DNA of 25,681 nt from an uncultured Spirochaetales bacterium (GTDB lineage: Bacteria; UBP6; UBA1177), in assembly GCA_902780365.1 (NCBI GenBank), contig CACZFE010000006.1:1-25681 (forward strand), read 5' to 3'. The translations under genes were made by a program, and so were the position numbers. A model generated the notes under the pieces. The model worked only from the letters and a program-made list of their open reading frames with translations, searched no databases and was not told the DNA's origin. Positions 6,519 through 14,480 of this stretch are shown in pieces (the first letter of the stretch is position 1; every line of letters starts with the position of its first letter).

Positions 6519-8261
6519 TCAGTCATAATAAAGCGCTTTTACAATTTCGCTGAAGGTAGTGACTCCGTCGGCAAGCTTGCGGATTGCAGCTTCCTTCAAA
6601 GTCATCATTCCGTCCATTACCGCGTTGTTGCGGATTTCCTCAGTTGTAGCGCCGCTCGAAATAAGAGAGCGCATTTTTGCCGTTACCGGCATATATTCGA
6701 CAATCGCCGTTCTTCCTTTGTATCCCGTGAAACGGCATTTTACGCATCCTTCCGAGTCGCGGATTTTGTATGTGTGTTCCAACGGGAGATGAAGCGTGAT
6801 TTTCTCTTCCTCGGTCATGTCTCTTGTGAAGGCGCAGTGCGGACAGACCTTTCTGACGAGTCTCTGTGCGACGACCGCGTTGAGAACGCTTGCAATGAGG
6901 AAAGGTTCGACCCCTAGATCGCCTAGTCTTTCTACAGCTGTCGCGGTGTCGTTGGTATGGAGCGTTGAAAGCACCAGATGCCCGGTCAGAGCGGCCTGAA
7001 CAGCATTCGCGGCAGTTTCTTTGTCGCGGATCTCGCCTATCATTACGATATCAGGATCCTGTCTCAGAATGTGGCGCAGCGCGCTTGAGAAGGTGATCCC
7101 AGCCTTGACGTTGACACCCATCTGGTTGATTTCGTCGATCACGATTTCTATAGGGTCTTCGACCGAAATTATGTTGATGTCGGGAGAGGCCATTGTTTTC
7201 AAAGTCGAGTAGAGCGTCGTCGATTTACCACTTCCAGTAGGACCGGTGACAAGCACCATTCCGTAGGATTTTTTCATCGCTTCCTCAAACGACTTCTTTT
7301 GCTCTTCCGTAAAACCTATATTGCTGATATCTTTGATGAAATTTCCTGATTCCAAAATCCTGAGGACCATCTTTTCTCCGCTGACGACCGGGATCGTGCT
7401 GGCACGGAGCTCGACTGTCTGACCGGTTTCGGTGAGGACTTTGATCCTTCCGTCCTGCGGTCTTCTTTTTTCGGCGATATCCATCTTTGCGAGCATTTTG
7501 AGCCGGCTCAGAAACGGCAGGTGAGCTTCTGCCGGAAACGAATAAATCGTGTGGAGAATGCCGTCAAGCCTGAAGCGGATAAGGGTTTCTGTCGGTTTCG
7601 GCTCGATATGGATGTCGCTTGCCTCCTGCTCGATAGCGTATTTAAGCATATAGTCGACAGCGTTGATAATGTGCTTGTCGTCCATATTTTTCGCCTGTCC
7701 GAGCCCTGTCAGGTTTTCAAGATTGTTGAAGTTTTCCTTTGCGTTGTCGTCCGCAGCCGCCTTTATCGACTTTTTGAAACCGAAAATGTCGTCGATAGTC
7801 TTTTCGATCTCACGCGCCGAAGCGACAACCGGGATTATTTCGCAGCCGCTGCTTGTTGAAAGCTGGTCGATAAGATCCATCCTGAACGGGTCAGCCATCG
7901 CCACGACAATAGCGTCACCATCTTTGTAGAGCGGTATCAGCCGGTTGATTTTGCCGTATTTTACGCTTATCGTTTTTGTTGTAAGCTGAGTGTCTATTTT
8001 CAGCGGGTCGATAACTATGTATTCGCAGCCGCTGCGCGCCGCAATCAGTTTCAGGATCTGTTCCTCGTCGCATTTCACCCCTTCGTTTTCGCAGGCGAAA
8101 GAGACCAGTTCCGTCACGAAAGGTTCTCTGCGGTATTTTCCCTGAAACATTGATTCATAATAGTCGCGCCTTGATACGATCAACTCTTTCAGGCTTTTGT
8201 CTATCACCGAATATTCTTCAAGCATGTCAAGAAGAATCGGAATGGTAAGCTCTATTTTCAT
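6519..8261 (-). CDS. Type IV pilus / type II secretion assembly ATPase (PilB/GspE family)
   Basis: Hexameric cytoplasmic ATPase that powers pilus or pseudopilus assembly. The 580 residues contain an N-terminal GspE-N-like domain, then the ATPase core. Walker A is GPTGSGKST at 340-348, the acidic box follows in SVEDPIE, Walker B is DPDIVMIGEIRD near 402, and the histidine-box TLHTNDT comes after. A zinc-binding tetracysteine is made by Cys473, 476, 506 and 509. I chose ATG at 8259-8261 because GGAG sits five bases upstream; an in-frame GTG two codons earlier overlaps that ribosome site. No pilin, GspF/PilC or secretin genes are nearby, so pilus and secretion roles cannot be told apart; the Cys pairs and length favour PilB/GspE over PilT. 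It has its own promoter, and the downstream lipoprotein gene follows closely. Confidence 0.9.
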   Translation of the reverse strand: MKIELTIPILLDMLEEYSVIDKSLKELIVSRRDYYESMFQGKYRREPFVTELVSFACENEGVKCDEEQILKLIAARSGCEYIVIDPLKIDTQLTTKTISVKYGKINRLIPLYKDGDAIVVAMADPFRMDLIDQLSTSSGCEIIPVVASAREIEKTIDDIFGFKKSIKAAADDNAKENFNNLENLTGLGQAKNMDDKHIINAVDYMLKYAIEQEASDIHIEPKPTETLIRFRLDGILHTIYSFPAEAHLPFLSRLKMLAKMDIAEKRRPQDGRIKVLTETGQTVELRASTIPVVSGEKMVLRILESGNFIKDISNIGFTEEQKKSFEEAMKKSYGMVLVTGPTGSGKSTTLYSTLKTMASPDINIISVEDPIEIVIDEINQMGVNVKAGITFSSALRHILRQDPDIVMIGEIRDKETAANAVQAALTGHLVLSTLHTNDTATAVERLGDLGVEPFLIASVLNAVVAQRLVRKVCPHCAFTRDMTEEEKITLHLPLEHTYKIRDSEGCVKCRFTGYKGRTAIVEYMPVTAKMRSLISSGATTEEIRNNAVMDGMMTLKEAAIRKLADGVTTFSEIVKALYYD

Positions 8262-8288
8262 CGGCACTCCTTTTTCAAAAAACGGAGA

Positions 8289-8316
8289 ATTTTACCATAT
8301 ATTAAAAAAACATCAA
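8289..8316 (-). promoter_or_regulatory. Promoter of the PilB/GspE-family gene
   Basis: On the minus strand TTGATG (8311-8316) and TAAAAT (8289-8294) are separated by 16 bases, in an AT-rich gap between the glycosyltransferase and the ATPase gene. The predicted start is about 20 bases before the AAAGGAG ribosome site. This is a plausible sigma70-type promoter. Confidence 0.6.
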
Positions 8317-8344
8317 TAAAATCGGATTGGTAGAAACATTGTTT

Positions 8345-9517
8345 TTATTTTGTCAAAGATGAATAAATCTCGAAAAATTTTTCGGTTATTATTTCCCAGG
8401 AAAATGATTCTTCCAAGTGTTTCATGGCATTTTCTACAAAAGTTTCGCGAAGTTTGGGGTTTTTAGCAAGCCTTTCTACCGCTTCGCTTATAGCTTCCGG
8501 ATTTTTTTGAGGAACTAAAATTCCTGTTTTCCCGTCCTTAATTATATCTGGAATTCCACCGACATTAGTTCCAATCATAGGAACGGAAAAATTGGTTGCT
8601 TCAAGAAGAACTGTTCCCAGACCTTCTGTGTATCCGGCATCATCTACAATGGAAGGAAGAACGAAAATGTCTGCGTTTTGGTAAAGTGTTTCGAGGTTTT
8701 TACCTGTCTGATATCCGTGGAAAATCACATTTTTCGGAGCAATTTTTTCTAGATTTTCTCTCTCAGGGCCATCGCCGGCGATATGAAGTTCAAATTTTTC
8801 AGAGTCAAGAAGTTTTGTTGCCTCGATAAGATATTTGGTTCCTTTCCATTCAATCAGACGCCCTACGAAAAGAATGTTTGTTTTAGTTTTTTTTTCTTTT
8901 TTCTCCGCCAATTTGTAGGAAATATCACCGATTCCGGCTCCCATCGGAATTATTTCTATATTTTTGTCTTGAATGATTTTTTCGACTTCATTTTTCATAA
9001 AAGTCGAATTTACGGTGACACAATCTGCATAATCAAGCATCCACTTGAAAATTTTACGGAAAAGAAATTTTTTCTTCGCCATATTGACTTCGCTTCCGTG
9101 GCATGTCATTACGAGCGGTTTTTTTGAAAAAAATTTCATCGCAATTCCGAAAAGGGCAAGCGGAAACGGAAAATGAACATGGATAATTTCAAAATCATTT
9201 TTTCTTGCGTAAAAACATGCCGAAATTATTCCAAAAATCATAAAAAACGGCAATACGAAAAAATAAAGTCTGTTGCTTTTCAGTTTTTCTGGAACAGACA
9301 TGTCGTGGCTCAACTTTTCCCATTTTTTAAAGAAATAACGGAAGCGGAACACGCTGATATTTCGGCTGATCTCGCTTTTTCTTCCGCAGTATGACGAAGT
9401 GAAAACCTCGGTTTCCACATCTTTATTTTGCAGAAGGTCTATGAGTTTTATAATCCAAGGAATGAGAACGTCGTTTTCGTTTCTCGGAAACGCAGTCGTA
9501 ATCGAAACAACTTTCAT
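8345..9517 (-). CDS. Glycosyltransferase family 4
   Basis: GT-B fold retaining glycosyltransferase, likely acting on a lipid-linked or surface glycan. The 390 residues begin MKVVSITTAFPRNEND. The N-terminal half contains a hydrophobic patch and TCHGSEVN. The C-terminal half has the donor-site strand FVGRLIEWKGT, and then EGLGTVLLEA and TNVGGIPDII, the E-x7-E type signature of GT4 enzymes. A longer frame exists to 9598, but the ATG at 9515-9517 is right: it overlaps the TGA of the upstream GT2 gene (TGATG), implying translational coupling. Base composition is lower in GC than neighbours: 23 of 60 bases at 8461-8520 are G or C against 30 of 60 at 7021-7080. Sugar donor and acceptor cannot be told. 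Confidence 0.88.
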   Translation of the reverse strand: MKVVSITTAFPRNENDVLIPWIIKLIDLLQNKDVETEVFTSSYCGRKSEISRNISVFRFRYFFKKWEKLSHDMSVPEKLKSNRLYFFVLPFFMIFGIISACFYARKNDFEIIHVHFPFPLALFGIAMKFFSKKPLVMTCHGSEVNMAKKKFLFRKIFKWMLDYADCVTVNSTFMKNEVEKIIQDKNIEIIPMGAGIGDISYKLAEKKEKKTKTNILFVGRLIEWKGTKYLIEATKLLDSEKFELHIAGDGPERENLEKIAPKNVIFHGYQTGKNLETLYQNADIFVLPSIVDDAGYTEGLGTVLLEATNFSVPMIGTNVGGIPDIIKDGKTGILVPQKNPEAISEAVERLAKNPKLRETFVENAMKHLEESFSWEIITEKFFEIYSSLTK

Positions 9518-10347
9518 CAGAAGATTTTTCCTCTTTTTTTGTAGCCGCGCCAGAATTTGTGCCAAGTGTAACGGATGCCTCCCTGAGTCAGGTGCCACCA
9601 GAGTTTGGCAAATCTGTGACGAACGCGGTAATACTTGCCTGCGAAAGAATTTTCTGGTGGAAAACCAAATTTTTCGGCAAGCATTTTTTCGTTCAGGATT
9701 GTCGTTTCGTTGAGGTGGTCATCAGGACTTTTCTGAGTCGAAGTTCGTCTGAAAGACGCAAGAAAATCGTTGATTTTATAGAAAGAATCAACTCCTTCCT
9801 GAAAAATGAAACGAAAAATCATGTCGTCATCCATCAGCATATGAAGTCTTTCATCATGCTGTCCGAATTTTTCGTGGACGCTTCTGCGCCAGAACATCGT
9901 CTGGTTGTAGCAGTCGAACCCTTCGTAGGAAAAATGGGGAACTCTCGGCTTCGGTGCTGAGTAAGTTTTGTCGATTATATTGTCGTTCTCATCGATTTCA
10001 TACCAGTTGCCGTAGACGATTTTTTTGTCGGGAAATTTTTCAAAAACTTCCTGAACTTTCCTGAACGCTCCCGGCATGTAGACATCGTCGCTGTTCTGCC
10101 AGCCGAAAATGTCACCCGTCGCATGAGCGAAGCCTTTGTTCAGCGCGTGGCTCTGCCCTCGGTCCTTTTCCGAGACCCAGTAGGCGATTTTGTCCTCGTA
10201 TTTTTTGATGATTTCGACTGAGTTGTCGGTCGAGCCGCCGTCAATAACGATGATTTCGGTCTCAACTCCCTGATTTATGACCGAAAGCAGCGTCCTTTCC
10301 AGAAATTCACCCTGATTGTAACTTGGAATCACGATCGAGAACTTCAT
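9517..10347 (-). CDS. Glycosyltransferase family 2
   Basis: GT-A fold inverting glycosyltransferase of 276 residues. It opens with FSIVIPSYNQGEFLERTL, followed by IIVIDGGSTDNS and WQNSDDVY, which holds the metal-binding acidic motif. The later LMDDD segment is typical of the acceptor side. A GGAG ribosome site lies six bases before the ATG. The gene is coupled to the GT4 gene by a one-base stop/start overlap, so the two probably build successive linkages of one surface polysaccharide or lipopolysaccharide. Only these two glycan genes are seen; no polymerase or flippase is present. There is no predicted membrane segment, so the enzyme is likely cytoplasmic or peripheral. Specificity is unknown. 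Confidence 0.88.
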   Translation of the reverse strand: MKFSIVIPSYNQGEFLERTLLSVINQGVETEIIVIDGGSTDNSVEIIKKYEDKIAYWVSEKDRGQSHALNKGFAHATGDIFGWQNSDDVYMPGAFRKVQEVFEKFPDKKIVYGNWYEIDENDNIIDKTYSAPKPRVPHFSYEGFDCYNQTMFWRRSVHEKFGQHDERLHMLMDDDMIFRFIFQEGVDSFYKINDFLASFRRTSTQKSPDDHLNETTILNEKMLAEKFGFPPENSFAGKYYRVRHRFAKLWWHLTQGGIRYTWHKFWRGYKKRGKIF

Positions 10348-10395
10348 AAAATCTCCACTTTTTTGCCGCTTTTGCCGTTAATAACGATTCGCGCC

Positions 10396-10433
10396 GTCGG
10401 AATATCGAAACAACGATATTACGAAGTGCCGAC
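10396..10433. repeat. Imperfect inverted repeat in the leader of the glycosyltransferase pair
   Basis: AATATCG (10401-10407) and CGATATT (10414-10420) form a perfect 7-bp stem with the loop AAACAA. Outside them, GTCGG (10396-10400) and CCGAC (10429-10433) also pair, separated from the inner stem by an 8-base bulge on one side. It lies between a minus-strand TATAAT and the GT2 start, so it would be in the 5' leader RNA, or it may be an operator. Confidence 0.4.
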
Positions 10434-10450
10434 AAGAATCTGCGGCGCCA

Positions 10451-10456
10451 ATTATA
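10451..10456 (-). promoter_or_regulatory. Candidate -10 for the GT2-GT4 operon
   Basis: A perfect TATAAT on the minus strand, about 100 bases before the GT2 ATG. The -35 at normal spacing is poor (CTCGTT). It would give a leader of roughly 95 bases containing the inverted repeat at 10396-10433. Confidence 0.4.
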
Positions 10457-10494
10457 TTCAAATTTCCGAAAAAAACGAGTGAAATCTTAATTTC

Positions 10495-10523
10495 TTGCAA
10501 AAGAAACGAGGTTGTGATACAAA
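10495..10523 (+). promoter_or_regulatory. Promoter of the SCP2-like / coiled-coil operon
   Basis: TTGCAA (10495-10500) is followed after 17 bases by TACAAA (10518-10523), with TGA directly before it as an extended -10. Transcription would begin near 10530, before an AGGGG ribosome site and the ATG at 10554. It is divergent from the glycosyltransferase promoter within the 206-base gap 10348-10553, which contains no gene. Confidence 0.5.
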
Positions 10524-10553
10524 AAAACCTCTTTTGGTTGAGGGGTTCACTGT

Positions 10554-11012
10554 ATGATTTCTGTTGAAGAAGCAGTCAGAAACAACGGCGCGGTAATGAA
10601 AATCCTTGATTCTCTGTCGAAAGGCGCATCTTTCGGTGTTGTTGTGGAAGGCGGAGAGAAGGTGATTGTTTCACGTGAAACAGGAGCCGTTTCGTTCCGT
10701 GAATCCGGCGGAAACGACAAGCCTGATTTTGTCGTAAGCATGCAGGAGGAAGTTTTCGCCAAGTTGTTTTCGGAATACACTTCAACATTAAATGCTCAGG
10801 ATTTTCTTGTTTTTTCGGCAAAACTTCTTGCCGGCGAATGCAAAGAGAAAATAAATCTGATTATTTACGCTAACTTTTTAAAACTTACTCTTCATGGTTA
10901 TCTCAAGATCCTTCCTCTTGGCGGAACAGCTTTTTTAAAGGTTCTGAAAGAGAACGGTCTCGGTTCGATTTTTGCGATAGAAAAAACACTTGCAGCTTTT
11001 AAAAACAAATAG
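10554..11012 (+). CDS. Small SCP2-like protein of unknown function
   Basis: 152 residues, no signal peptide and no clear membrane segment. The middle part (KPDFVVSMQEEVFAKLFSE, then a NAQDFLVFSAKLLAGE region) has the pattern of sterol-carrier-protein-2-like domains: a buried PD.....S...F..L strand/helix followed by a helix ending in a glycine. That comparison is from memory of the family and is weak. The C-terminal region HGYLKILPLGGTAFLKVL is hydrophobic and could form a lipid-contacting helix. The AGGGG site lies eight bases before the ATG. The gene is followed after 12 bases by the pseudo-receiver/coiled-coil gene on the same strand, so the two likely form an operon and act together. Function is unknown; a lipid-binding partner is one guess. 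Confidence 0.6.
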   Translation: MISVEEAVRNNGAVMKILDSLSKGASFGVVVEGGEKVIVSRETGAVSFRESGGNDKPDFVVSMQEEVFAKLFSEYTSTLNAQDFLVFSAKLLAGECKEKINLIIYANFLKLTLHGYLKILPLGGTAFLKVLKENGLGSIFAIEKTLAAFKNK

Positions 11013-11024
11013 CAGAGGTCTATT

Positions 11025-12800
11025 ATGAGCAAAAACCTACTTATTTATGAATCCGATCAGGCAAATGCGGGAAATCTTTCGGCTCTTTTCGGGCAATTCG
11101 GTTTTTCAGTTTTTGTCGCGCCTTCCGAAGCAAAGGTTCAGGAAATTCTTGACTCAACAAAAATCAATGCATTTATAATCCGTGCGGAAAACACGGGTCT
11201 GACAGGTTTTATGCTCTGCAAAAAAATCAGGGCGCTCAGTCTTTATGCGTCGAGACCGATACTGCTTGTTTCGAGTGACGCTGACGAGGCGACTTTCGAA
11301 AGACACAGAGAGTTTGACTATCATGCGGATTACTATCTTAAGCTGCCTGCTGACGATGAGACGATTCTTGCTTCTATGAATGCAATATATCCTTTTCTTG
11401 ATGCACTTGCCGAAGAAGAAAAAGCGGCAGAGCTTGCCGATCTCAAAGGCAGACTTGCAAAAGAAGACGAGGAAATCGGCTCTTTGAATAAACAGATTTC
11501 GGAAAAGGATGAAATAATCGGCAGGCAGAACGAAAAAATTGCCGAACTTGAGAAAAATCTTTCCGAAGCCGCGAAAATGGAAGAGGAAACCGGCGAACTG
11601 AAGGATGCCATCGTGCAGAAAGGTCTTCGCATAAAAAATCTTGAAGAGCAGATCGCTGAACTTGAAGGAAAAGTAAAGGCTGCCGGAAATGTGTCTAAAG
11701 AGCGCGACGAGCTTAAAAAACAGCTTGACATGGTTTCTGCTGAAAAGGAAAAAATTGCTGCCGAGCTGAAGAAAGCGCAGGACGAAAAGGCTGGAACAGC
11801 TGCTAAACTTGCAGAGGCCGAAAAGAAAAACGCTACTCTCGAAAAATCGGTCCAGGAGCTTGAAACTTCTCTCAAAAATTCGTTCAGCCAGAAAGACATT
11901 GACGATCTGAAAAAGAAAGTCGCCGAAGTCAAAGACCAGAACGATGTTCTTTCGGTATATAACAAAGAGATGAAAGAGAGAGTCAAAAAGGCTGAAAAAG
12001 AGACGAAAGATGCTCTTGCCGAAAAAGACAACACCTTGAAATCGCTTGAAGAAACCAAAAAGGTTGCTGCTGCTGAAAAAGACAAACTGAACGAATCGCA
12101 TAAAAAGGAAACCGAAGAGCTCAAAAAAACTCTTGAAGCGGAAAAGGCGAAAACGGAAAAGGCGCTTTCCGAAAAAGCGGAGCTTAAAAAAACGGTCGAT
12201 GCCGCTGCCGCTGAAAAGGGAAATCTTGAAAAGTCGCTGAAACAGGCACAGGACGAAATTGCCGAAAAAGCGCGTCTTCTTGAAGAACAGGAAAAATTTT
12301 TAAAAGAGTCGGAATCCGAGGCGGCCGAACTCAAGGATACGATATCGAATCTTACGATCATCGCCGACGAATTTGAAAAAGTCCGTCAGGAAAAAGCTGA
12401 ATTCGAAAGAGTCTGCGCTGTTCAGAAAAGCGAGATCGACGAACTCGGCGAAGCTATAGCCAAAGCGGCCGAAATCACCGACCAGAACGACGAACTCACC
12501 AAAGAAAACGAGTCTTTGAAGAGCAAAAATGCCGAAAAACTCGAGCGCATAAAAGAACTCAATACGCAGATTGACAAGCTGATGGAGACAAAAGAAGCGT
12601 TTGAAGCGGCTCAGTCGGAAATCGAAACGCTTAAAAATAACGCGGAGAAAGCTTCAGGAAAAATCGAGGCTGCAGAAAAAGAAAAATCAGAACTTTCCTC
12701 AAAAATCGCAGAGCTTGAAACCGAGATCAACAAAATGAAGAAAGAAGCCGAAAAATTCAACGCTCTCAAAGAGCAGCTCAAGCACCTTGCAGGCGACTAA
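11025..12800 (+). CDS. Pseudo-receiver domain plus long coiled coil (FrzS/AglZ-like layout)
   Basis: 591 residues. The first ~122 follow the response-regulator pattern: LLIYESD, then FIIRAENTGLTGF, then ILLVSSDADE and YYLKLPADDE. The phosphoacceptor Asp position before the GLTGF loop appears to be Arg53, and the first acidic pair reads ES rather than DD, so phosphorylation is unlikely. Residues ~128-591 are rich in Lys, Glu and Ala with heptad-like spacing and no globular motif, predicting one very long parallel coiled coil. This matches the architecture of FrzS and AglZ, polarity/motility proteins of Myxococcus, but long coiled coils look alike and a homology claim needs structure. The AGAGG site precedes the ATG by seven bases. 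Possible roles are cell-pole organisation, motility, or chromosome or cytoskeletal scaffolding. Confidence 0.75.
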   Translation: MSKNLLIYESDQANAGNLSALFGQFGFSVFVAPSEAKVQEILDSTKINAFIIRAENTGLTGFMLCKKIRALSLYASRPILLVSSDADEATFERHREFDYHADYYLKLPADDETILASMNAIYPFLDALAEEEKAAELADLKGRLAKEDEEIGSLNKQISEKDEIIGRQNEKIAELEKNLSEAAKMEEETGELKDAIVQKGLRIKNLEEQIAELEGKVKAAGNVSKERDELKKQLDMVSAEKEKIAAELKKAQDEKAGTAAKLAEAEKKNATLEKSVQELETSLKNSFSQKDIDDLKKKVAEVKDQNDVLSVYNKEMKERVKKAEKETKDALAEKDNTLKSLEETKKVAAAEKDKLNESHKKETEELKKTLEAEKAKTEKALSEKAELKKTVDAAAAEKGNLEKSLKQAQDEIAEKARLLEEQEKFLKESESEAAELKDTISNLTIIADEFEKVRQEKAEFERVCAVQKSEIDELGEAIAKAAEITDQNDELTKENESLKSKNAEKLERIKELNTQIDKLMETKEAFEAAQSEIETLKNNAEKASGKIEAAEKEKSELSSKIAELETEINKMKKEAEKFNALKEQLKHLAGD

Positions 12801-12824
12801 GAATCGCAATAACACCGAAATTTC

Positions 12825-12851
12825 TTGACTATAACGCATTTTGAGTATAAT
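12825..12851 (+). promoter_or_regulatory. Promoter of tRNA-Leu
   Basis: TTGACT (12825-12830) and a perfect TATAAT (12846-12851) separated by 15 bases, or 16 if the -35 is read one base earlier. The -10 ends 15 bases before the mature tRNA 5' end, as expected for a stable-RNA promoter. Confidence 0.65.
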
Positions 12852-12866
12852 TACCGCGCTTTTCGT

Positions 12867-12953
12867 GCCGGGATGGTGGAATTGGCAGACACGCTAGATT
12901 CAGGTTCTAGTGGGGGCAACTCCGTGCAGGTTCAAGTCCTGTTCTCGGCACCA
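12867..12953 (+). tRNA. tRNA-Leu (anticodon CAG)
   Basis: An 87-base cloverleaf. The acceptor arm GCCGGGA (12867-12873) pairs with TCTCGGC (12943-12949), with one G-T pair. The anticodon stem CTAGA/TCTAG closes the loop TTCAGGT, giving anticodon CAG, which reads CUG leucine codons. A long variable arm (GGGGGCAACTCC region) marks a class II tRNA, and the T loop is GGTTCAAGTCC. The discriminator A is followed by an encoded CCA (12951-12953). It lies between the coiled-coil gene and the stomatin-like gene, with its own promoter. tRNA genes are common integration sites, but no integrase or element flanks this one. Confidence 0.95.
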
Positions 12954-13022
12954 CTTCTTGAATAAAATCCCGATAATTTTTGGATTCAGAAATTGATTTG
13001 ATGGATTGATTTTTTGTATTTT

Positions 13023-13039
13023 TGCCGCTTATTTCGGCA
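13023..13039 (+). terminator. Weak hairpin after tRNA-Leu
   Basis: TGCCG and CGGCA form a 5-bp stem with a 7-base loop, followed by a G-A-T5 run. It overlaps the last codons of the converging stomatin-like gene. The stem is short, so termination is uncertain; no better hairpin exists between 12954 and 13028. Confidence 0.3.
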
Positions 13040-14009
13040 GATTTTTGAACATTTCCTGGATCGAGCCTACAGAACCGAGTATTCCGCTTGCTTCGTAAGG
13101 CATATAGACGACTTTGTTGTCCTTGCCGGATGTGATTGAAGCCAGAGTTTCAATGTATTTGAGTGCGATGAGGTACTGCGCCGGATCCATTTTCGTGTCT
13201 TTGATCGCATCTGCGATAAGACGGATCGACTCTGCTTCAGCTGTTGCGACTTTGATTTTAGCCTGAGCCTGACCTTCTGCTTCAAGGATGTTCGATTCCT
13301 TCATGCCGGCAGCGTAGTTGATGTTTTTCTGCTTTTCACCTTCAGATTCAAGGATCTTTGACTGTTTGTCAGCTTCAGCCGTAAGGATGGCAGCACGTTT
13401 GTCGCGCTCTGCACGCATCTGTTTTTCCATCGCATTTTTGATGTCCTGAGGCGGGTTGATGTCCTGAATTTCGACGCGGTTGACTTTTACGCCCCATTTG
13501 TCGGTCGCTTCGTCAAGAATCTCGGTCATTTTCGAGTTTATATCGTCCCTGCTTGAGAGAGTGTGGTCAAGATCCATGTTTCCGATGATGTTTCTGAGCG
13601 TCGTTTTTGCGAGCTTTTCGATCGCGTCGGGAAGGTTCGAAATCTCGTACATTGCCTTGAACGGATCGGTGATCTGGTAGTAAAGAATGGCATCGATTTC
13701 GATTACGACGTTATCTTTCGTAATAACGTTCTGCTTCGGAAAATCGTGGACGGTTTCACGCAGATCGATGAAGGTCTGTTCGGTCGTGACCATGATCTTT
13801 CTGCCGTCGTAAAGCTGTTTCATGACTCTTGTTTCCATTTTGCGCGGCTTGTCGATGATGGGAACGATGATGTTGAAGCCGCTCTGAAGCGTGCAGTGAT
13901 ACTTTCCGAGTCTTTCAACGATGATGACTTTTGCCTGCGGAACGATTTTTGCCCCTTTTGCAATGATGATTACCGCAAATACGCAGATTACAGCGATTAC
14001 CCAAACCAT
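13029..14009 (-). CDS. SPFH/band-7 (stomatin-like, QmcA/paraslipin type) membrane protein
   Basis: 326 residues with one N-terminal hydrophobic segment (VWVIAVICVFAVIIIAKG), then a band-7 domain starting VPQAKVIIVERLGKYHCTLQSGFN. The GFN.IVPIIDKP core is typical. The C-terminal half has a long coiled-coil region (MEKQMRAERDKRAAILTAEA) with short AEGQAQAKIK repeats, the usual oligomerisation part of paraslipins. Such proteins form large membrane-bound rings that organise lipids or hold proteases. It follows nfeD at 9 bases, with AGGAGG before its ATG. A stomatin-like protein with NfeD is a well-known pair, and here the pair is downstream of rnj. Length is somewhat longer than the minimal stomatins but normal for QmcA-like proteins. 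Confidence 0.9.
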   Translation of the reverse strand: MVWVIAVICVFAVIIIAKGAKIVPQAKVIIVERLGKYHCTLQSGFNIIVPIIDKPRKMETRVMKQLYDGRKIMVTTEQTFIDLRETVHDFPKQNVITKDNVVIEIDAILYYQITDPFKAMYEISNLPDAIEKLAKTTLRNIIGNMDLDHTLSSRDDINSKMTEILDEATDKWGVKVNRVEIQDINPPQDIKNAMEKQMRAERDKRAAILTAEADKQSKILESEGEKQKNINYAAGMKESNILEAEGQAQAKIKVATAEAESIRLIADAIKDTKMDPAQYLIALKYIETLASITSGKDNKVVYMPYEASGILGSVGSIQEMFKNLPK

Positions 14010-14018
14010 GTTTTCCTC

Positions 14019-14471
14019 CTAATTGTGAGATTTTACTATAACTTTCGCGCCGTCAACGGCGGTGATTTCAACTGTTTCGCCTTCGTTGAAAACAGCTTCA
14101 TCGTTTTCGGGAAGAGCTGTCCAGACTTCGCTTCCGATTTTGACTTTTCCTGGAGTGTCAGCAGTTATTTTTACTGTGACTTTCGCCTTTTTCCCGATCA
14201 TTGCGTTGGTGTTGGCCTCGCGTTTTTCCGACGATTTGAAAAAATATTTGAGGGCGAGAGGCCTGAAAAATATTCCTGCGATGAGTGAAACGACTGCAAA
14301 AACGAGAATCTGCCATGTTGTTCCGGCTCCTAAGGCTGCAAGCGGAACCGCGGCAAGGGCGCCTATACCGAGAATTGCCACCCAGAAACCGGGAATAAAA
14401 ATTTCAAGAATAAAAGCCGCGACTGCGACGATCACCCAGATCAGCCACGGTGTAAGAAGCAATTGTTCCAT
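14019..14471 (-). CDS. NfeD-family membrane protein
   Basis: 150 residues: N-terminal membrane segments (WLIWVIVAVAAFILEIFIPG, then two more hydrophobic stretches up to about residue 70) and a C-terminal soluble OB-fold domain (VKITADTPGKVKIGSEVWTA, ending VDGAKVIVKS). This is the short form of NfeD without a protease domain, which usually associates with a stomatin-like SPFH protein, here encoded directly downstream. The AGGAGG ribosome site overlaps the stop of rnj (TTAGGAGG), so translation may be coupled. It probably helps assemble or modulate the SPFH ring in the inner membrane; its exact role is unknown. Confidence 0.9.
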   Translation of the reverse strand: MEQLLLTPWLIWVIVAVAAFILEIFIPGFWVAILGIGALAAVPLAALGAGTTWQILVFAVVSLIAGIFFRPLALKYFFKSSEKREANTNAMIGKKAKVTVKITADTPGKVKIGSEVWTALPENDEAVFNEGETVEITAVDGAKVIVKSHN

Positions 14472-14480
14472 TTTATCCTC

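Noticed and set aside
9518..9598. Extended N-terminus for the GT4 protein
   Set aside because: No family-like residues or ribosome site; the ATG at 9515-9517 overlaps the GT2 stop and starts the typical strand.
10519..10550. Short hairpin AACCTC...GAGG near the SCP2-like gene start
   Set aside because: Only 4 bp with poor context; it overlaps the ribosome site and could be chance.
11154..12361. Two long minus-strand frames rich in Ser and Phe
   Set aside because: They are antisense to the Lys/Glu-rich coiled coil, whose codons read as Phe/Ser on the other strand, and have no ribosome site or family pattern.
12867..12953. tRNA-Leu as an integration site of a mobile element
   Set aside because: No integrase, repeat of the tRNA 3' end or foreign genes were seen next to it.
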